Below, one piece after another: positions 15,608-25,158 of a stretch of 64,000 nucleotides of DNA. The first letter of the stretch is position 1. Every line of letters begins with the position of its first letter. The notes below the pieces were generated by a model. It did no database searches. It was not told the DNA's origin and worked only from the letters and a program-made list of their open reading frames with translations. The position numbers and the translations under genes were made by a program. Where the stretch lies: assembly GCF_003952225.1 (NCBI RefSeq), contig NZ_CP034437.1, positions 5,346,501 to 5,410,500 of the forward strand, read 5' to 3'. The DNA comes from Paenibacillus albus. Lineage in GTDB: Bacteria > Bacillota > Bacilli > Paenibacillales > Paenibacillaceae.

Positions 15608-17677
15608 TTATCGTGTAAATGCTGCCGGTACGCCGCCGTCGATTGTGAGCATGCAGCCCGTCGTTTTGTCTGCTTTGGACGATGCGAAGAACGCAACGCC
15701 TTCCGCGATGTCGCACGGGTAGATGTTCACAAGCAGCGTCGTCCGTTTACGGTAGTACTCTTCCAGCTGATCCGGCTCGATGCCGTAAGCGGCTGCCCGC
15801 TCATTGCGCCAGCTGCCGTTCCAAATCGTAGAACCTTGCAGAATCGCATCCGGAAGAATCGTGTTGACGCGGATACCGAATTCGCCGCCTTCAGCTGCGA
15901 TGCAGCGTGCCAGATGAGCTTCCAGCGCTTTCGCCGCGCTGTATGCTGATGCCGCCTTACCTGCATAAACCGAGTTTTTGGAGCCGATGAACACCATGTT
16001 GCCGCCGATTGCCTGCTGTTTCATTTGTTTAAAGGCTTCTCGAGCAACAAGGAAGTAGCCTGTGCCAAGCACGCTCATGTTGAGATTCCATTCTTTGAGC
16101 GACGTTTGATCGAACGGGCTCGATGTTGCCAGACCTGCGTTGTTAACGACGATATCTAGACCGCCATAAGCGAGTGCCGTCTCGTTCATTGCACCGATAA
16201 CCGCTTCTTCGCTCGTTACGTCCATCTTCACCGCAATGGCGCGGCCTTCGCCGTACTTCTCATTAATTTCGCCGGCGACGCGCTCTGCACCTTCCAGATT
16301 CAGGTCGGCTAGCACAACATGCGCGCCTTCGGATACGAGTCTGCGAGCTGTTTCACTGCCGATACCGCCAGCGCCGCCTGTAATAAACGCCACTTTGCGG
16401 GAGAATTCCGCTTCTGCCGGAGCGAGCGACAATTTGTACAGCTCAAGCGGCCAGTATTCCACGTTGTACGATTCGTTCTCGGAAAGTGACACGAATTCGC
16501 CAAGGGCCGTTGCGCCGCGCATGACCGCAATCGCACGATGGTAGAGAGCGCCGCTAACTTTGGAGTTCGACCAGCTCTTGCCTGTATTGATCATGCCGAT
16601 ACCTGGAATCAAGATAACGCGCGGCGCCGCTTCGAACATGACGTCGCCTTCGTTCTTGTTGCGCTCGAAGTAAGCTTGGTACTGTTTCTTATACGCAGCG
16701 ATGCTTTCTTTCAGAATCGCTTGGAGACCTTCGATGTCATCCACATTCGGCGTCCAGTCGATGAAGAGCGGAACAACCTTCGTATGCACGAGATGGTCCG
16801 GGCATGCCGCGCCGACTTGAGACAGCTCAGGAGCGCTCGCGCCGCCTACAAAAGCAAGCACATCATTTGCATCGTCGAACGTCAGAATCATCTTCTTAGC
16901 GTCGCTAACCGCACCACGAATCGTTGGCATTACAGCCGCTGCGATGCTTCTGCGAACCTCTGCCGGAAGCGCTTCATGCTTCACGCCGCCGAACAGCTTC
17001 TCTTCATTAACGCGGGCTTCGATGAACGCTTCCGCTTCCGTGATGATTTTGATCGTTTGCGCATAAGCCTCTTCGCTCGTCTCGCCCCATGTTACAAGAC
17101 CGTGCTTCTCCATCAGGACAAGCTCTGCCTTCGGATTCGAGAGAACGCCTTGCGCGATCATCTTGGAGAGTGTAAAGCCTGGGCGTACATAGGGAACCCA
17201 CACGAAACGGTCGCCGAAAATTTCTGCCGCCAGCTGCTTGCCGTTATCCGCGCAGCACAGGCTTATGATGGAATCCGGGTGAGTATGGTCAACGTGCTTG
17301 AACGGGAGAAAAGCATGCAGCAGCGTCTCAATGGATGCGCGCGGATGCTTGCTGTCGATCATGCAATGTGCGAGGTAGCCGACCATTTCCTCATCGGACA
17401 TTTCATCGCGCTCGAACAGCGGGCGAATGTCTTCCATCCGAAGGCCTGTGAAATTGCCTGCCTTCATCGTCGCAAGGTCTGAGCCGCTTCCTTTCACATA
17501 CATCACTTCTACATCGCGACCGCGGAAATCGGTAACCGTCGTTTTGCTCGACGTATTGCCGCCACCCCAATTGCAAACGCTGCGATCCGTACCGATTATA
17601 TTGGAACGATAGACGAGCTGTGCAAGTCCCTCTTGCAGCTCTGCTGCTTTTGCCTGATTCCACAACGATTGTACCAT
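15608..17677 (-). CDS. rhaEW: Bifunctional rhamnulose-1-phosphate aldolase / L-lactaldehyde dehydrogenase
   Basis: A 689-residue fusion. The N-terminal part (about residues 20-400) is a class II aldolase/adducin domain with the metal-binding HVDHTHPDS and EKHGLVTWG motifs; it splits rhamnulose 1-phosphate to dihydroxyacetone phosphate and L-lactaldehyde. The C-terminal part (about 430-689) is a short-chain dehydrogenase with TGGAGGIGSE, NNAG and the YSAAK catalytic pair, oxidising lactaldehyde to lactate. This layout equals B. subtilis RhaEW (YuxG). The start at 17677 follows GGAGG by seven bases. It opens the rhamnose operon. The lactate formed could feed the LutABC system encoded nearby. 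Confidence 0.95.
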   Translation of the reverse strand: MVQSLWNQAKAAELQEGLAQLVYRSNIIGTDRSVCNWGGGNTSSKTTVTDFRGRDVEVMYVKGSGSDLATMKAGNFTGLRMEDIRPLFERDEMSDEEMVGYLAHCMIDSKHPRASIETLLHAFLPFKHVDHTHPDSIISLCCADNGKQLAAEIFGDRFVWVPYVRPGFTLSKMIAQGVLSNPKAELVLMEKHGLVTWGETSEEAYAQTIKIITEAEAFIEARVNEEKLFGGVKHEALPAEVRRSIAAAVMPTIRGAVSDAKKMILTFDDANDVLAFVGGASAPELSQVGAACPDHLVHTKVVPLFIDWTPNVDDIEGLQAILKESIAAYKKQYQAYFERNKNEGDVMFEAAPRVILIPGIGMINTGKSWSNSKVSGALYHRAIAVMRGATALGEFVSLSENESYNVEYWPLELYKLSLAPAEAEFSRKVAFITGGAGGIGSETARRLVSEGAHVVLADLNLEGAERVAGEINEKYGEGRAIAVKMDVTSEEAVIGAMNETALAYGGLDIVVNNAGLATSSPFDQTSLKEWNLNMSVLGTGYFLVAREAFKQMKQQAIGGNMVFIGSKNSVYAGKAASAYSAAKALEAHLARCIAAEGGEFGIRVNTILPDAILQGSTIWNGSWRNERAAAYGIEPDQLEEYYRKRTTLLVNIYPCDIAEGVAFFASSKADKTTGCMLTIDGGVPAAFTR

Positions 17678-17730
17678 CTGTTTACCTCCGAATAAGTTTG
17701 ATAATTGCAAGTTGAATTCAGTTTATCATG

Positions 17731-17770
17731 TTTGTTTGTTTTTGAATACAGAAATTCAAACAAAAACAAA
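17731..17770. promoter_or_regulatory. Inverted repeat upstream of the rhamnose operon
   Basis: Left arm TTTGTTTGTTTTTGAAT (17731-17747) and right arm 17753-17770 form an imperfect inverted repeat around ACAGA, rich in TTTGTTT motifs. On the minus strand the TGA-TAAACT element (17720-17725) could be the -10 of the rhaEW promoter; no good -35 is visible, so the repeat may bind a regulator, the DeoR protein being the first candidate. Confidence 0.5.
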
Positions 17771-17842
17771 TAAAGATTTGACGAGTATATCTTTTTATGG
17801 AAATTCCCAGTTTTTCACGTCCAACATCTGAAACAATCGCGG

Positions 17843-17848
17843 TATAAT
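17843..17848 (+). promoter_or_regulatory. -10 element of the LysR gene
   Basis: A perfect TATAAT lies 52 bases before the LysR start; the -35 is poorly conserved, as often seen for autoregulated LysR genes. Confidence 0.45.
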
Positions 17849-17899
17849 AGACGGGCTTCGCACTATACACCACTACACACAAAGACAATGGGGTCAATT

Positions 17900-18808
17900 A
17901 TGAATCTGGAGCAAATGGAATGCATCGTTGAAATTGCAAAGACCGGATCGTTATCCAAAGCAGCAAACCAGATGAATGTAACTCGATCAGCCGTCAGCCA
18001 ATCCATCACCAACTTAGAGACAGAGCTTGGCATCAAACTATTTATTCGCAGCCACGCAGGCGCAGTGCCTACGGCGGATGGCGAGATTATTATTCATAAA
18101 GCTTCTGTTATTCTCAAAGAGGTGCAAGGCATTAAAGCAGAAGCCGCCAAGAGGTCTAATTCGCCTGTTCATGAGTTAAGAATTTCAGGTACACCAGCGC
18201 AGCTGCCGCTCATTACAGATACCTATTTCAGCTTCAAAAAGGAGCATCCCCAGTTTCATCTGTCGTTCACGGAGAACACAGCTTTGCAAATCATAGACGA
18301 CATTGAACATAACCGGATCGATGTCGGGCTTTTCGTTCTGCTCGATTCATTTCTCCACGATAGACCGCATTTGCTGACATTGCCTTTAGCTCGAACGAAG
18401 CTTGTGCTCGTCGTTAGCAGAACGTCTCCTCTCGCCGGCATTACGTCAATTTCGATGGAGCAGTTTCTGGATGTGCCGCTCGTGCTGTATCAAGAGGATT
18501 TGGTCACCCGGTTATTCACGGAAGACGTAGCGAAACGCCATCGCCCGCTCAATATTTCCTTATACACGGATAATTTGGATGCGATGCGCACCATGGTTTC
18601 AGGCAATTATGTCGCCACAATCGTAACGGAATTGGCTATTCGCAGCTTCTCGCTGTACAATGACAACTTCGTCTGCATCGATATTGAGCATTTCGGCTGG
18701 GATGACCTCACGATTGGCTTGGTTCGATTGCAGGAAAAGCACCTATCGGAGACGGTCCACTTGTTTCTGGAACAGCTCGAGAATGACTTGTCCAAGTGGA
18801 ACTATTGA
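17900..18808 (+). CDS. LysR family transcriptional regulator
   Basis: A 302-residue protein with an N-terminal LysR helix-turn-helix (about residues 1-60: GSLSKAANQMNVTRSAVSQSI, LGIKLFIRS) and a periplasmic-binding-fold effector domain (about 90-295). It is transcribed divergently from the rhamnose operon with a spacer of about 220 bases, the arrangement in which LysR proteins often control the opposite gene, but the operon carries its own DeoR regulator, so this is open. Start at 17900 chosen because GGGG precedes it; an ATG 12 bases earlier lies at that site. The last codons are followed by a terminator-like hairpin. Confidence 0.88.
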   Translation: MNLEQMECIVEIAKTGSLSKAANQMNVTRSAVSQSITNLETELGIKLFIRSHAGAVPTADGEIIIHKASVILKEVQGIKAEAAKRSNSPVHELRISGTPAQLPLITDTYFSFKKEHPQFHLSFTENTALQIIDDIEHNRIDVGLFVLLDSFLHDRPHLLTLPLARTKLVLVVSRTSPLAGITSISMEQFLDVPLVLYQEDLVTRLFTEDVAKRHRPLNISLYTDNLDAMRTMVSGNYVATIVTELAIRSFSLYNDNFVCIDIEHFGWDDLTIGLVRLQEKHLSETVHLFLEQLENDLSKWNY

Positions 18809-18837
18809 GCAATAAATACGGAATAATGCCCCCTGAA

Positions 18838-18866
18838 AATAAAACAACCCCTCAGAGAGGGGTCAC
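18838..18866 (-). terminator. Terminator overlapping the Nudix gene 3' end
   Basis: On the minus strand ACCCCT-CTCTG-AGGGGT is followed by TGTTTTATTTT. The left arm includes the last codons of the Nudix gene. Confidence 0.65.
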
Positions 18867-19343
18867 TAATTGATTCGGCTCCATAATTGTCCATTCGACC
18901 CGATCATCGGGAGAAAGCCACTCGACGCGAGCGTTTAGAAATTTATTTTCTGTAAGCATGTATTTAAGAAAATCCTTATGATAGCCCGGAACCTTTGCAT
19001 TGTTGTCAATGCCATCTAGATCAATCCAGTGCGATGATTGCTTGTCGGGTTCATTCGATGCAAGTTCTCCCTCGACTTTGCGTGCCACGAAGAAGAAGCA
19101 TACAGAATGGTATTCTTCCCTTAGGAAAGTAACCACACCTTTCAATTCGAGGTTTGAAACGATTAACCCCGTTTCTTCTTCAACCTCTCGCGCGCAGGCT
19201 TCTTCTAATTTTTCGGAGAATTCTACATGTCCTCCTGGGGGAATGTACTTTTGAAAGGTTTTATAGGCTGGATTTAGCTTCTGAATCATTGCAATTCGAT
19301 TGTCTTTGATTGCAATACAGGATACTTGAACACGCACATTCAC
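18852..19343 (-). CDS. Nudix hydrolase
   Basis: A 163-residue protein with a complete Nudix box at about residues 37-60: GGHVEF, then a Glu-rich helix ending REVEEETGL. It would hydrolyse a nucleoside diphosphate linked to another moiety, releasing a phosphate-containing half, with Mg2+ bound by the REVEE glutamates. The substrate cannot be told from sequence. No strong ribosome site precedes the ATG (GAGCTC only). It appears monocistronic, between the LysR gene and the chemoreceptor. Confidence 0.88.
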   Translation of the reverse strand: MNVRVQVSCIAIKDNRIAMIQKLNPAYKTFQKYIPPGGHVEFSEKLEEACAREVEEETGLIVSNLELKGVVTFLREEYHSVCFFFVARKVEGELASNEPDKQSSHWIDLDGIDNNAKVPGYHKDFLKYMLTENKFLNARVEWLSPDDRVEWTIMEPNQLVTPL

Positions 19344-19423
19344 AAGAGCTCAACCCTTCCTGAATCCGATTGTAGTTAGGATTCTATTCGGGTTGACGTA
19401 AATCCTGCAAGATTCCGTTAATG

Positions 19424-19450
19424 AAAAAACCGCCCATTGGGCGGTTTTTT
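19424..19450. terminator. Strong bidirectional terminator after the chemoreceptor gene
   Basis: GAAAAAACCGCCC-ATT-GGGCGGTTTTTTC forms a perfect stem with A- and T-tracts on both sides; it ends the leftward Hpt-chemoreceptor transcript. Confidence 0.85.
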
Positions 19451-19491
19451 CATTACTGCATAGCGATTACGTCTATGTTTCTCTATAGGCG

Positions 19492-21423
19492 CTATACTTT
19501 GAACTTCTTCACAACCTCGTTCAAGCTCTCCGACAATGTGGACAGCGTATGGGAAGAGCCCGCCGTCTCCTCGGCTGCGGCTGCGGCTTCTTCACTAACC
19601 GCAGCAATGGATTCAATCTCGCGCATCGCTTCCTGCGCCCCACTTACTTGCTTCTGACTCTCCGTCGCAATCCCTTCGGACTGTCTTGCGACTTCGCCGA
19701 CCATCGCGATGATCCGCTCGAGCTCCTGCCCGGTCTGTCTGGACAGATCGGCCGTTTCACGAACCGCATCGACGCTCTCCTGCGTGCTGTTCTGCATGCC
19801 TGCAATGATCGACACGATTTGCTTCGTCGAATCGCTGCTGCGTTCCGCCAGCTTCCGTACTTCATCGGCTACAACAGCAAATCCGCGTCCTTGTTCCCCT
19901 GCCCGCGCCGCTTCGATAGCCGCATTCAAGGCGAGCAAATTGGTCTGCTCCGAGATTTCATTAATAACTTGGATAATCATGCCAATCTGATTAGAGTCCT
20001 TCTCCAGCTTGGACATCCGATCCATCAGATTCTCCATGCTCTCAATCGTCCTGCGCACGGCTTCGCCGCCTGCTTCCGCACCGCTGTTCGTCTGCACCGT
20101 CAGCTCTACCGCTTCTTGCGCCCGCTTCGACACTTGGCTGGCCGCATCCGTCAGCTTCTTCACAAGCTCCGTCGCTGTCTGCGCAGACTCCGCCTGCACC
20201 ATGCTGCCTCGCGCCACTTCCTCGGTCGTCACGGAAATCTCATTCGTCGAAGCCGTCAAGCTGTGAGACGTCTCGGCAATGGTGCGGATCATTTGATACA
20301 CCTGCTGCACCATGCTTTGCACGCCTGATGCAATTTTGCCAATTTCATTGTTCGAATTGACATCAAACTGAACGGTTAAGTCGCCATTCTCAATCTGCTT
20401 CAGCTTTGCAAGCACGACTGGAATGCTTCTCAAGATATAACGAAGCGCCCAGTAGGTAATCGCAACGAGGAAAATAAGGCTGATCGTAAAACCGGCCAAA
20501 GTCAGCACAGAGAAACTTTTCAACCCGCTCATTACTTCTTTCTGTGTCACCGTTAGACCAACGGACCAGCCTGTCTCTTTGCTCATCGCATAACCTATAT
20601 ATCGCTTCACGCCGTTATCGTTAATAAGCGCAAGACCTGATTCGCCGGCAACCATTTTCTTCGCCACTTCGCCAAGCTCGCCCTTATCGTCCGTCAGCTT
20701 CTCCTTCAGCACTTTATCTTTGTCCGGATGATACAAGAGATCGCCGCTCTTCGACACAAGCATAGAATAGCCTGTCTCTCCGAGCGTATAGCTCTGCATA
20801 ATTGCAGGCATATCCTTCATGCCCAGATCAGCCGCTACGAAACCGATAAACTTGCCTTGATCATCATTTACTTTATGAAAGATACCGATATTGAGGTTGC
20901 CTGTTCCCGCATCCACATAAGGATCGGAGTAGTAGACGCCTTCTGCTGCAAGAGCCGGCTGATAATAAGGACGCGCCTTAATATCGAAATCCGCCTTCGA
21001 ATGCGCTTTGTCATGCTCGTACCAGAACCCTTTGCCACCGTTCGCGGAATCGCTCGCCACCCATGTATCCAGCAGGTTTTTATCCGTATCTTTAATGGCG
21101 CTCAGTGTCGATAACGTCTCGGCTGCATACGGAGAAGTCACGATATCCGCAGTAGACTTGGTCGTCTCGATATACTTCTGGAACAGCTTGTTCGTCGCCA
21201 TTTGATTGACAAGCGTACCTTTTTCCTTAAACAATGCATCTATTTGCTGCACGATCGCTTGTGTCTTGGACAGAATCAGATCCTCTTGCTGCTGGACAAT
21301 AAGCCGCTTCGAGTACGAATACATAATGGAGCCAAGGACAGAGAACGTGATTAAACTAATGATCGTTACGAGTAAAGCTAACGTGTTCGCAATGCTGGAT
21401 AATTTGAATCGATGCTTGAACAT
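19492..21423 (-). CDS. Methyl-accepting chemotaxis protein with dCache-type sensor
   Basis: A 643-residue receptor. One membrane helix near residues 15-37 and another near 290-312 bracket an extracellular region of about 250 residues of the double-Cache type (TRPYYQPA-like segment near residue 150: [14 protein letters not shown]). A HAMP domain follows, then the signalling coiled coil with the hairpin tip [20 protein letters not shown], which docks CheA and CheW, and methylation-type helices. The C-terminus lacks the pentapeptide for CheR tethering. AGAGGTG precedes the ATG at 21423. It follows an Hpt gene by 25 bases in one operon. The ligand is unknown; Cache receptors commonly bind amino or organic acids. 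Confidence 0.93.
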   Translation of the reverse strand: MFKHRFKLSSIANTLALLVTIISLITFSVLGSIMYSYSKRLIVQQQEDLILSKTQAIVQQIDALFKEKGTLVNQMATNKLFQKYIETTKSTADIVTSPYAAETLSTLSAIKDTDKNLLDTWVASDSANGGKGFWYEHDKAHSKADFDIKARPYYQPALAAEGVYYSDPYVDAGTGNLNIGIFHKVNDDQGKFIGFVAADLGMKDMPAIMQSYTLGETGYSMLVSKSGDLLYHPDKDKVLKEKLTDDKGELGEVAKKMVAGESGLALINDNGVKRYIGYAMSKETGWSVGLTVTQKEVMSGLKSFSVLTLAGFTISLIFLVAITYWALRYILRSIPVVLAKLKQIENGDLTVQFDVNSNNEIGKIASGVQSMVQQVYQMIRTIAETSHSLTASTNEISVTTEEVARGSMVQAESAQTATELVKKLTDAASQVSKRAQEAVELTVQTNSGAEAGGEAVRRTIESMENLMDRMSKLEKDSNQIGMIIQVINEISEQTNLLALNAAIEAARAGEQGRGFAVVADEVRKLAERSSDSTKQIVSIIAGMQNSTQESVDAVRETADLSRQTGQELERIIAMVGEVARQSEGIATESQKQVSGAQEAMREIESIAAVSEEAAAAAEETAGSSHTLSTLSESLNEVVKKFKV

Positions 21424-21448
21424 AGCTGTCACCTCTAAGTTGTATGAT

Positions 21449-21817
21449 TTACTTGCTGTTTGCTTCAACGATTAATTCAATGAACTCTTTCATTTGGTCA
21501 TCCAGCTCATTCAGCAGCTGCTGAACGGCACTCAACTGAGCGACCGTGATATGTCTGATGATCGAATCCGCTTGCCCGGCTAGCTCCGACACGCCAACGT
21601 TCAGCGCTGCTCCTTTGAAGGAATGCGCGGCCATTATGGCACTCTCTCTGTTGCCTGCCACCAGCTCCAGCCGAATTTCTTCGCTCACACTCCTGTGGTT
21701 GTTTACGAAGAGGTGCAGAATCGTATCGTACAGCACTTCGTTGTCGCCAAGTCGCCTGATGGCAGCTTGCATATCCAGCCGCTTGTATTTGCTTTTCTTT
21801 AACTCTGCCAAAGACAC
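21449..21817 (-). CDS. Stand-alone Hpt (histidine phosphotransfer) domain protein
   Basis: A 122-residue protein that is essentially one Hpt four-helix bundle; the phosphorylatable His lies in [13 protein letters not shown] near residue 60. It has no kinase or receiver domain. Such proteins relay phosphate between receivers. It is placed directly before a chemoreceptor gene (25-base gap), an uncommon partner for Hpt in Firmicutes. The start is taken as GTG at 21817 with GGGGAG five bases upstream; longer forms from 21865 would add a Lys/Arg-rich leader. No cognate hybrid kinase is visible in the window. Confidence 0.82.
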   Translation of the reverse strand: MSLAELKKSKYKRLDMQAAIRRLGDNEVLYDTILHLFVNNHRSVSEEIRLELVAGNRESAIMAAHSFKGAALNVGVSELAGQADSIIRHITVAQLSAVQQLLNELDDQMKEFIELIVEANSK

Positions 21818-22037
21818 GATTTCTCCCCTGTTCTGCTTAGCATTTATAGCCCTTCTTTCACACACAGCAACACCAAGTATAATCCAATGTAGTTAATAAG
21901 AGGGATTTAAACTTTGTTTCCTTATTGGTAAGAAATACTAACTGGACCGAAAGACTTACTAAACTACTTCAAAAGAACTACTTTTTTGCGTTGAATCAGT
22001 CAATGAACAATTTTCATACCCGAACCAAACCTTATTC

Positions 22038-22061
22038 CCTCCTGCTTCAGAAGGGATTTTC
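22038..22061 (+). promoter_or_regulatory. Small hairpin upstream of the GH36 gene
   Basis: TCCCTCCTGCTTCAGAAGGGA folds into a short stem with one internal mismatch, followed by TTTTCGTT, between the divergent Hpt and GH36 genes. It could be a weak terminator or leader structure. Confidence 0.35.
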
Positions 22062-22100
22062 GTTATGATAGCAGCAGTGAACTCTGCCAAAAGGAGAACG

Positions 22101-24236
22101 ATGAACATGATACTTACACAACTATTTGATGAGTGGCGGCTGAGCGTCACCTACGAAACTGGAGAGACGCCGTCATTTACAGCAGCAGGCTGGGAGCTTG
22201 GCGAGAACGGCCAAGACGAGCATGGCAGCTACCAGATCTACCGGCTTCCATTCCGCGATGCGGAAGAGACGAGCACCCTTACTCTTGAGCTGACTTGCTA
22301 TGAGAATTCGGTTATTGCACATATTTCCGTCCTGCTGAAGCAGGATATTTTCGGCATTACGCATGGACTAGCGCCGGATGCGGGCATTCGTTTGTTTGTC
22401 GGCGAGCCTCCGGGCATTGACGGTGTATTGGCGCATTACAACGGGTACAAATGGTGGTGGACAAGACCATATTGGGCAGCGAATACGGAGGGATTACCTG
22501 AGAAGACGCAATCGCTGATGTGGCGCACAGCGGGAGGAGCGAGCTTCACGCAGCTGTTCCCGGCCTGTTCGAATGTGTTCAAGACGGCGCTTCGGGGCAA
22601 TGGCGAAGGGCTTGAATTCGTGGTATCACCGCTCGTGCATGGCTTCCGCAGCGGTCGGGAGCTGTTGTTCGTGCTCCATGAAGGCAGCGATCCTTATGCC
22701 GTTGTTCAGGGAGCGGCTGAGCTGATGTTTATTGCGCGAGGAGAGCGTGCGAGGCTTAGAGAGTCGAAGCGTTACCCGGACGCGTTCAATTATTTGGGCT
22801 GGTGCACGTGGGATGCGTTCTATCATGACGTCACGGAGCAGGGCATTGAAGCCAAAGCGATCGAGCTGCGGGACAAGCAGGTTCCAGTCAAATGGGTCAT
22901 GATCGACGATGGCTGGTCGCAGGTTCGGGACAAAATGCTCGTCTCCTTGAGGGAAGACCGCGAGAAGTTCCCAAGCGGACTGGCAGGCACCGTACGCAAG
23001 TTAAAAGGTCAATTTGGCGTGGAGTGGGTCGGTGTCTGGCATGCGTTCACCGGTTATTGGCATGGGATTGATCCCGAGGGCGAAATCGCTCAGAAGCTGC
23101 GCGATGTGCTGCAGTACGATCAAGCAGGCCGCCTGCTGACGAGCACGGATGCGAAGCTTGGCTTCGGCTTCTGGAAAGCTTGGCATAGCTGGCTCTCCGC
23201 ACAAGGCATCGACATGCTGAAGGTGGACAGCCAAAGCTCGCTGATCGAGTTTGTAAAAGGCCAGCTGCCTCTAGGTCAAGCTGCTGCCGGGTTGCATGAG
23301 GCGCTGGAAGCCTCGGCTTCGCTTTACTTCGATGGGCGCTTAATCAACTGCATGGGCATGGCCGGCGAAAATGTTTGGAACCGGACGAACTCGGCCATCT
23401 CCCGCAACAGCGACGACTTCTATCCGGCTAAGCCGGAATGGTTCCGCGAGCACGCCTTGCAGAACGCGTACAATTCGTTCTATCACAGCACTCTGTACTG
23501 GGGCGATTGGGATATTTGGTGGACGACGCACGAGGACAGCATCGACCACGCGGTGCTGCGCGCGATCAGCGGCGGCCCTGTCTATGTTAGTGATAAGGTC
23601 GGCGAGACCGATGCGGCTGCCCTCCTGCCGCTCGTGATGTCGGACGGTCGCCTGCTTCGCGCTGACAAGCCTGGCGTCCCGACAGCAGATGTCCTGTTCG
23701 TGAACCCCGTGGAAACAGAGGTTCCGTTGAAAATCTGGAGTCGCTCGGGCGAGGCGGGATTGCTTGCAGCGTTCCACATCCATCCAGGTGAAGGTGCCAT
23801 GGAAGGTGAATTTCGGCTAGCGGATATACCGGGATTAGATGCTGAGGCGGCTCATGCGGTTTATGATCATTTTGGCCGGAGTGCGTTCGTGATGGAGGGT
23901 CTAGCCGCGGAAACCGATATTGGGACGCACCGTTTCACGGTTGAGAAGCATAAGCCGAAGTTCTATACGGTCGTACCGGTTAGAGATGGCTTCGCGTGTT
24001 TCGGGCTGATCGACAAGTACGTATCGACGGCAGCGATCAAGTCTGTCCACACATGCGCGGGCCGCGCCATTGTGGTGCTGCATGAAGGCGGCACGCTCGG
24101 CTTCGCGTCAGAATCGGCTCCCGCGAGCGCATATGTGAACGGACGGCAAGTGGATGTGAAGGCGGAAGCCGGATTCTACAGCGTGGATTGCGGAGCTGCG
24201 GCGGGTGCGGCTGTGATGGTTGAGCTTGTGTTCTAG
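22101..24236 (+). CDS. GH36 alpha-galactosidase-like enzyme (Sip1/raffinose synthase group)
   Basis: A 711-residue protein without a signal peptide, thus cytoplasmic. The core shows motifs of the raffinose synthase/seed imbibition branch of GH36: YLGWCTWDAFY (about residue 230), WVMIDDGWSQ, WVGVWHAFTGYW, the presumed nucleophile in DMLKVDSQS, and NSDDFYPAKPEWF with WGDWDIWWTTH. It probably hydrolyses or transfers alpha-galactosyl units from raffinose-family or related sugars. It starts at 22101, with AAAGGAG six bases upstream, and appears monocistronic with a large terminator behind it. The transporter is not adjacent, though the YesMN-Lpl cluster lies 1.5 kb away. Confidence 0.88.
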   Translation: MNMILTQLFDEWRLSVTYETGETPSFTAAGWELGENGQDEHGSYQIYRLPFRDAEETSTLTLELTCYENSVIAHISVLLKQDIFGITHGLAPDAGIRLFVGEPPGIDGVLAHYNGYKWWWTRPYWAANTEGLPEKTQSLMWRTAGGASFTQLFPACSNVFKTALRGNGEGLEFVVSPLVHGFRSGRELLFVLHEGSDPYAVVQGAAELMFIARGERARLRESKRYPDAFNYLGWCTWDAFYHDVTEQGIEAKAIELRDKQVPVKWVMIDDGWSQVRDKMLVSLREDREKFPSGLAGTVRKLKGQFGVEWVGVWHAFTGYWHGIDPEGEIAQKLRDVLQYDQAGRLLTSTDAKLGFGFWKAWHSWLSAQGIDMLKVDSQSSLIEFVKGQLPLGQAAAGLHEALEASASLYFDGRLINCMGMAGENVWNRTNSAISRNSDDFYPAKPEWFREHALQNAYNSFYHSTLYWGDWDIWWTTHEDSIDHAVLRAISGGPVYVSDKVGETDAAALLPLVMSDGRLLRADKPGVPTADVLFVNPVETEVPLKIWSRSGEAGLLAAFHIHPGEGAMEGEFRLADIPGLDAEAAHAVYDHFGRSAFVMEGLAAETDIGTHRFTVEKHKPKFYTVVPVRDGFACFGLIDKYVSTAAIKSVHTCAGRAIVVLHEGGTLGFASESAPASAYVNGRQVDVKAEAGFYSVDCGAAAGAAVMVELVF

Positions 24237-24247
24237 CTGGATGCAGG

Positions 24248-24336
24248 AATCCCCACCTCACATATGAAGTGCACCCCTGTTGTTAGACACCATCTAACAA
24301 CGGGGGTGCACTTCAGTATTGCGTCAGGTGGGGATT
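24248..24336 (+). terminator. Composite terminator with nested 22-bp palindrome
   Basis: An outer stem AATCCCCACCT (24248-24258) / AGGTGGGGATT (24326-24336) followed by TTCTTTC resembles the terminator of the GH36 gene. In its loop is a second stem of 22 bp (24266-24287 and 24293-24314) with a 5-base loop and one mismatch. The inner palindrome may be a dispersed element inserted in the terminator loop. Confidence 0.7.
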
Positions 24337-24356
24337 TTCTTTCTATGTTGAAGCGT

Positions 24357-25010
24357 TTACAAATACTTCTCACCTATCGCTCGAATGCGAATTATACGAG
24401 CTGGCGTTCCATAGGCAACAACATTTGAACCCATATCAGTCAAGACAGTGGAACCAGCGCCAATTACCGTATGTTCTCCGATAACCTTAGCATGTATAAT
24501 GCTTCCGGATAAAGATAGCACCGAATAGTTTCCTATTGTTACATTGCCACCTGTTGTGGCATTCGGAGCGAGGGTTACAAAATCGCCAATAGTATTATCG
24601 TGGTCCATAGCCGATTTCGTGTTTAATATACAATGCTCGCCAATAACTGTATCACTATTAATAATGACACCAGCCATCACTACTGTTCCATCACCAATAT
24701 TAACCCCTCTGGCAATAACAGCAGATGGATGAATGGCAGTAATAAACTTGAAATTGTTATCAATTTTCAAAATCCGAGCTACGACCTTGCTTCTCAGCCA
24801 ATTATCACCAATGGCGACAACTCCCATCGCATTTCCTTCGTATTTCGTAATGTATTCTTCATCACCAACAACTGTATAACCGTATGCAGAAGTCCCGCGA
24901 GGCTTAGAGCCATCAATCAATCCTATAATGCAATAACCTTCTGTTTTCTCTAAAATATCTATGACTACTTTCGCATGGCCGCCGGAACCGAAAATAAATA
25001 CGTCAATCAA
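24357..25010 (-). CDS. NeuD/PglD-like sugar O-acyltransferase
   Basis: A 217-residue protein with an N-terminal Rossmann-like domain (VFIFGSGGHAKVV, about residues 5-15) and a C-terminal left-handed beta-helix made of hexapeptide repeats (residues about 90-205: INSDTVIGEHCILN, IGDFVTLAPN, VTIGNYSVLS), the architecture of NeuD/PglD acetyltransferases that use acetyl-CoA on amino sugars. The likely start is a TTG at 25010, ten bases after GGAGG; an in-frame ATG at 25064 would precede the ribosome site. Base composition is visibly more AT-rich than neighbours and no glycan-synthesis gene is adjacent, so transfer or loss of its partners is possible. Confidence 0.82.
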   Translation of the reverse strand: MIDVFIFGSGGHAKVVIDILEKTEGYCIIGLIDGSKPRGTSAYGYTVVGDEEYITKYEGNAMGVVAIGDNWLRSKVVARILKIDNNFKFITAIHPSAVIARGVNIGDGTVVMAGVIINSDTVIGEHCILNTKSAMDHDNTIGDFVTLAPNATTGGNVTIGNYSVLSLSGSIIHAKVIGEHTVIGAGSTVLTDMGSNVVAYGTPARIIRIRAIGEKYL

Positions 25011-25118
25011 TCCAATGTTACCTCCTGTCCAATAAAAAGACTCATCTTGGAAATAGAATATCAAATACTCTCCTTTCTGTCCTGCTGTAAGGTCGTTATT
25101 CTAGATTCCAAACAAAAA

Positions 25119-25140
25119 ACCGAAGCATCTCTGCTTCGGT
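25119..25140 (-). terminator. Terminator after the esterase gene
   Basis: ACCGAAGC / GCTTCGGT stem with a 6-base loop; on the minus strand TTTTTTG follows. It ends the leftward YesMN-Lpl operon. Confidence 0.8.
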
Positions 25141-25158
25141 TCCACGCTGGCCATACCT

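Noticed and set aside
16538-17482. Long plus-strand open frame (314 codons) opposite rhaEW
   Set aside because: Antisense to a well-supported enzyme gene, with no ribosome site or family features.
17731-17770. Inverted repeat as a rho-independent terminator
   Set aside because: It is AT-only with little stability and lies upstream of a promoter-like element; a regulator site is more likely.
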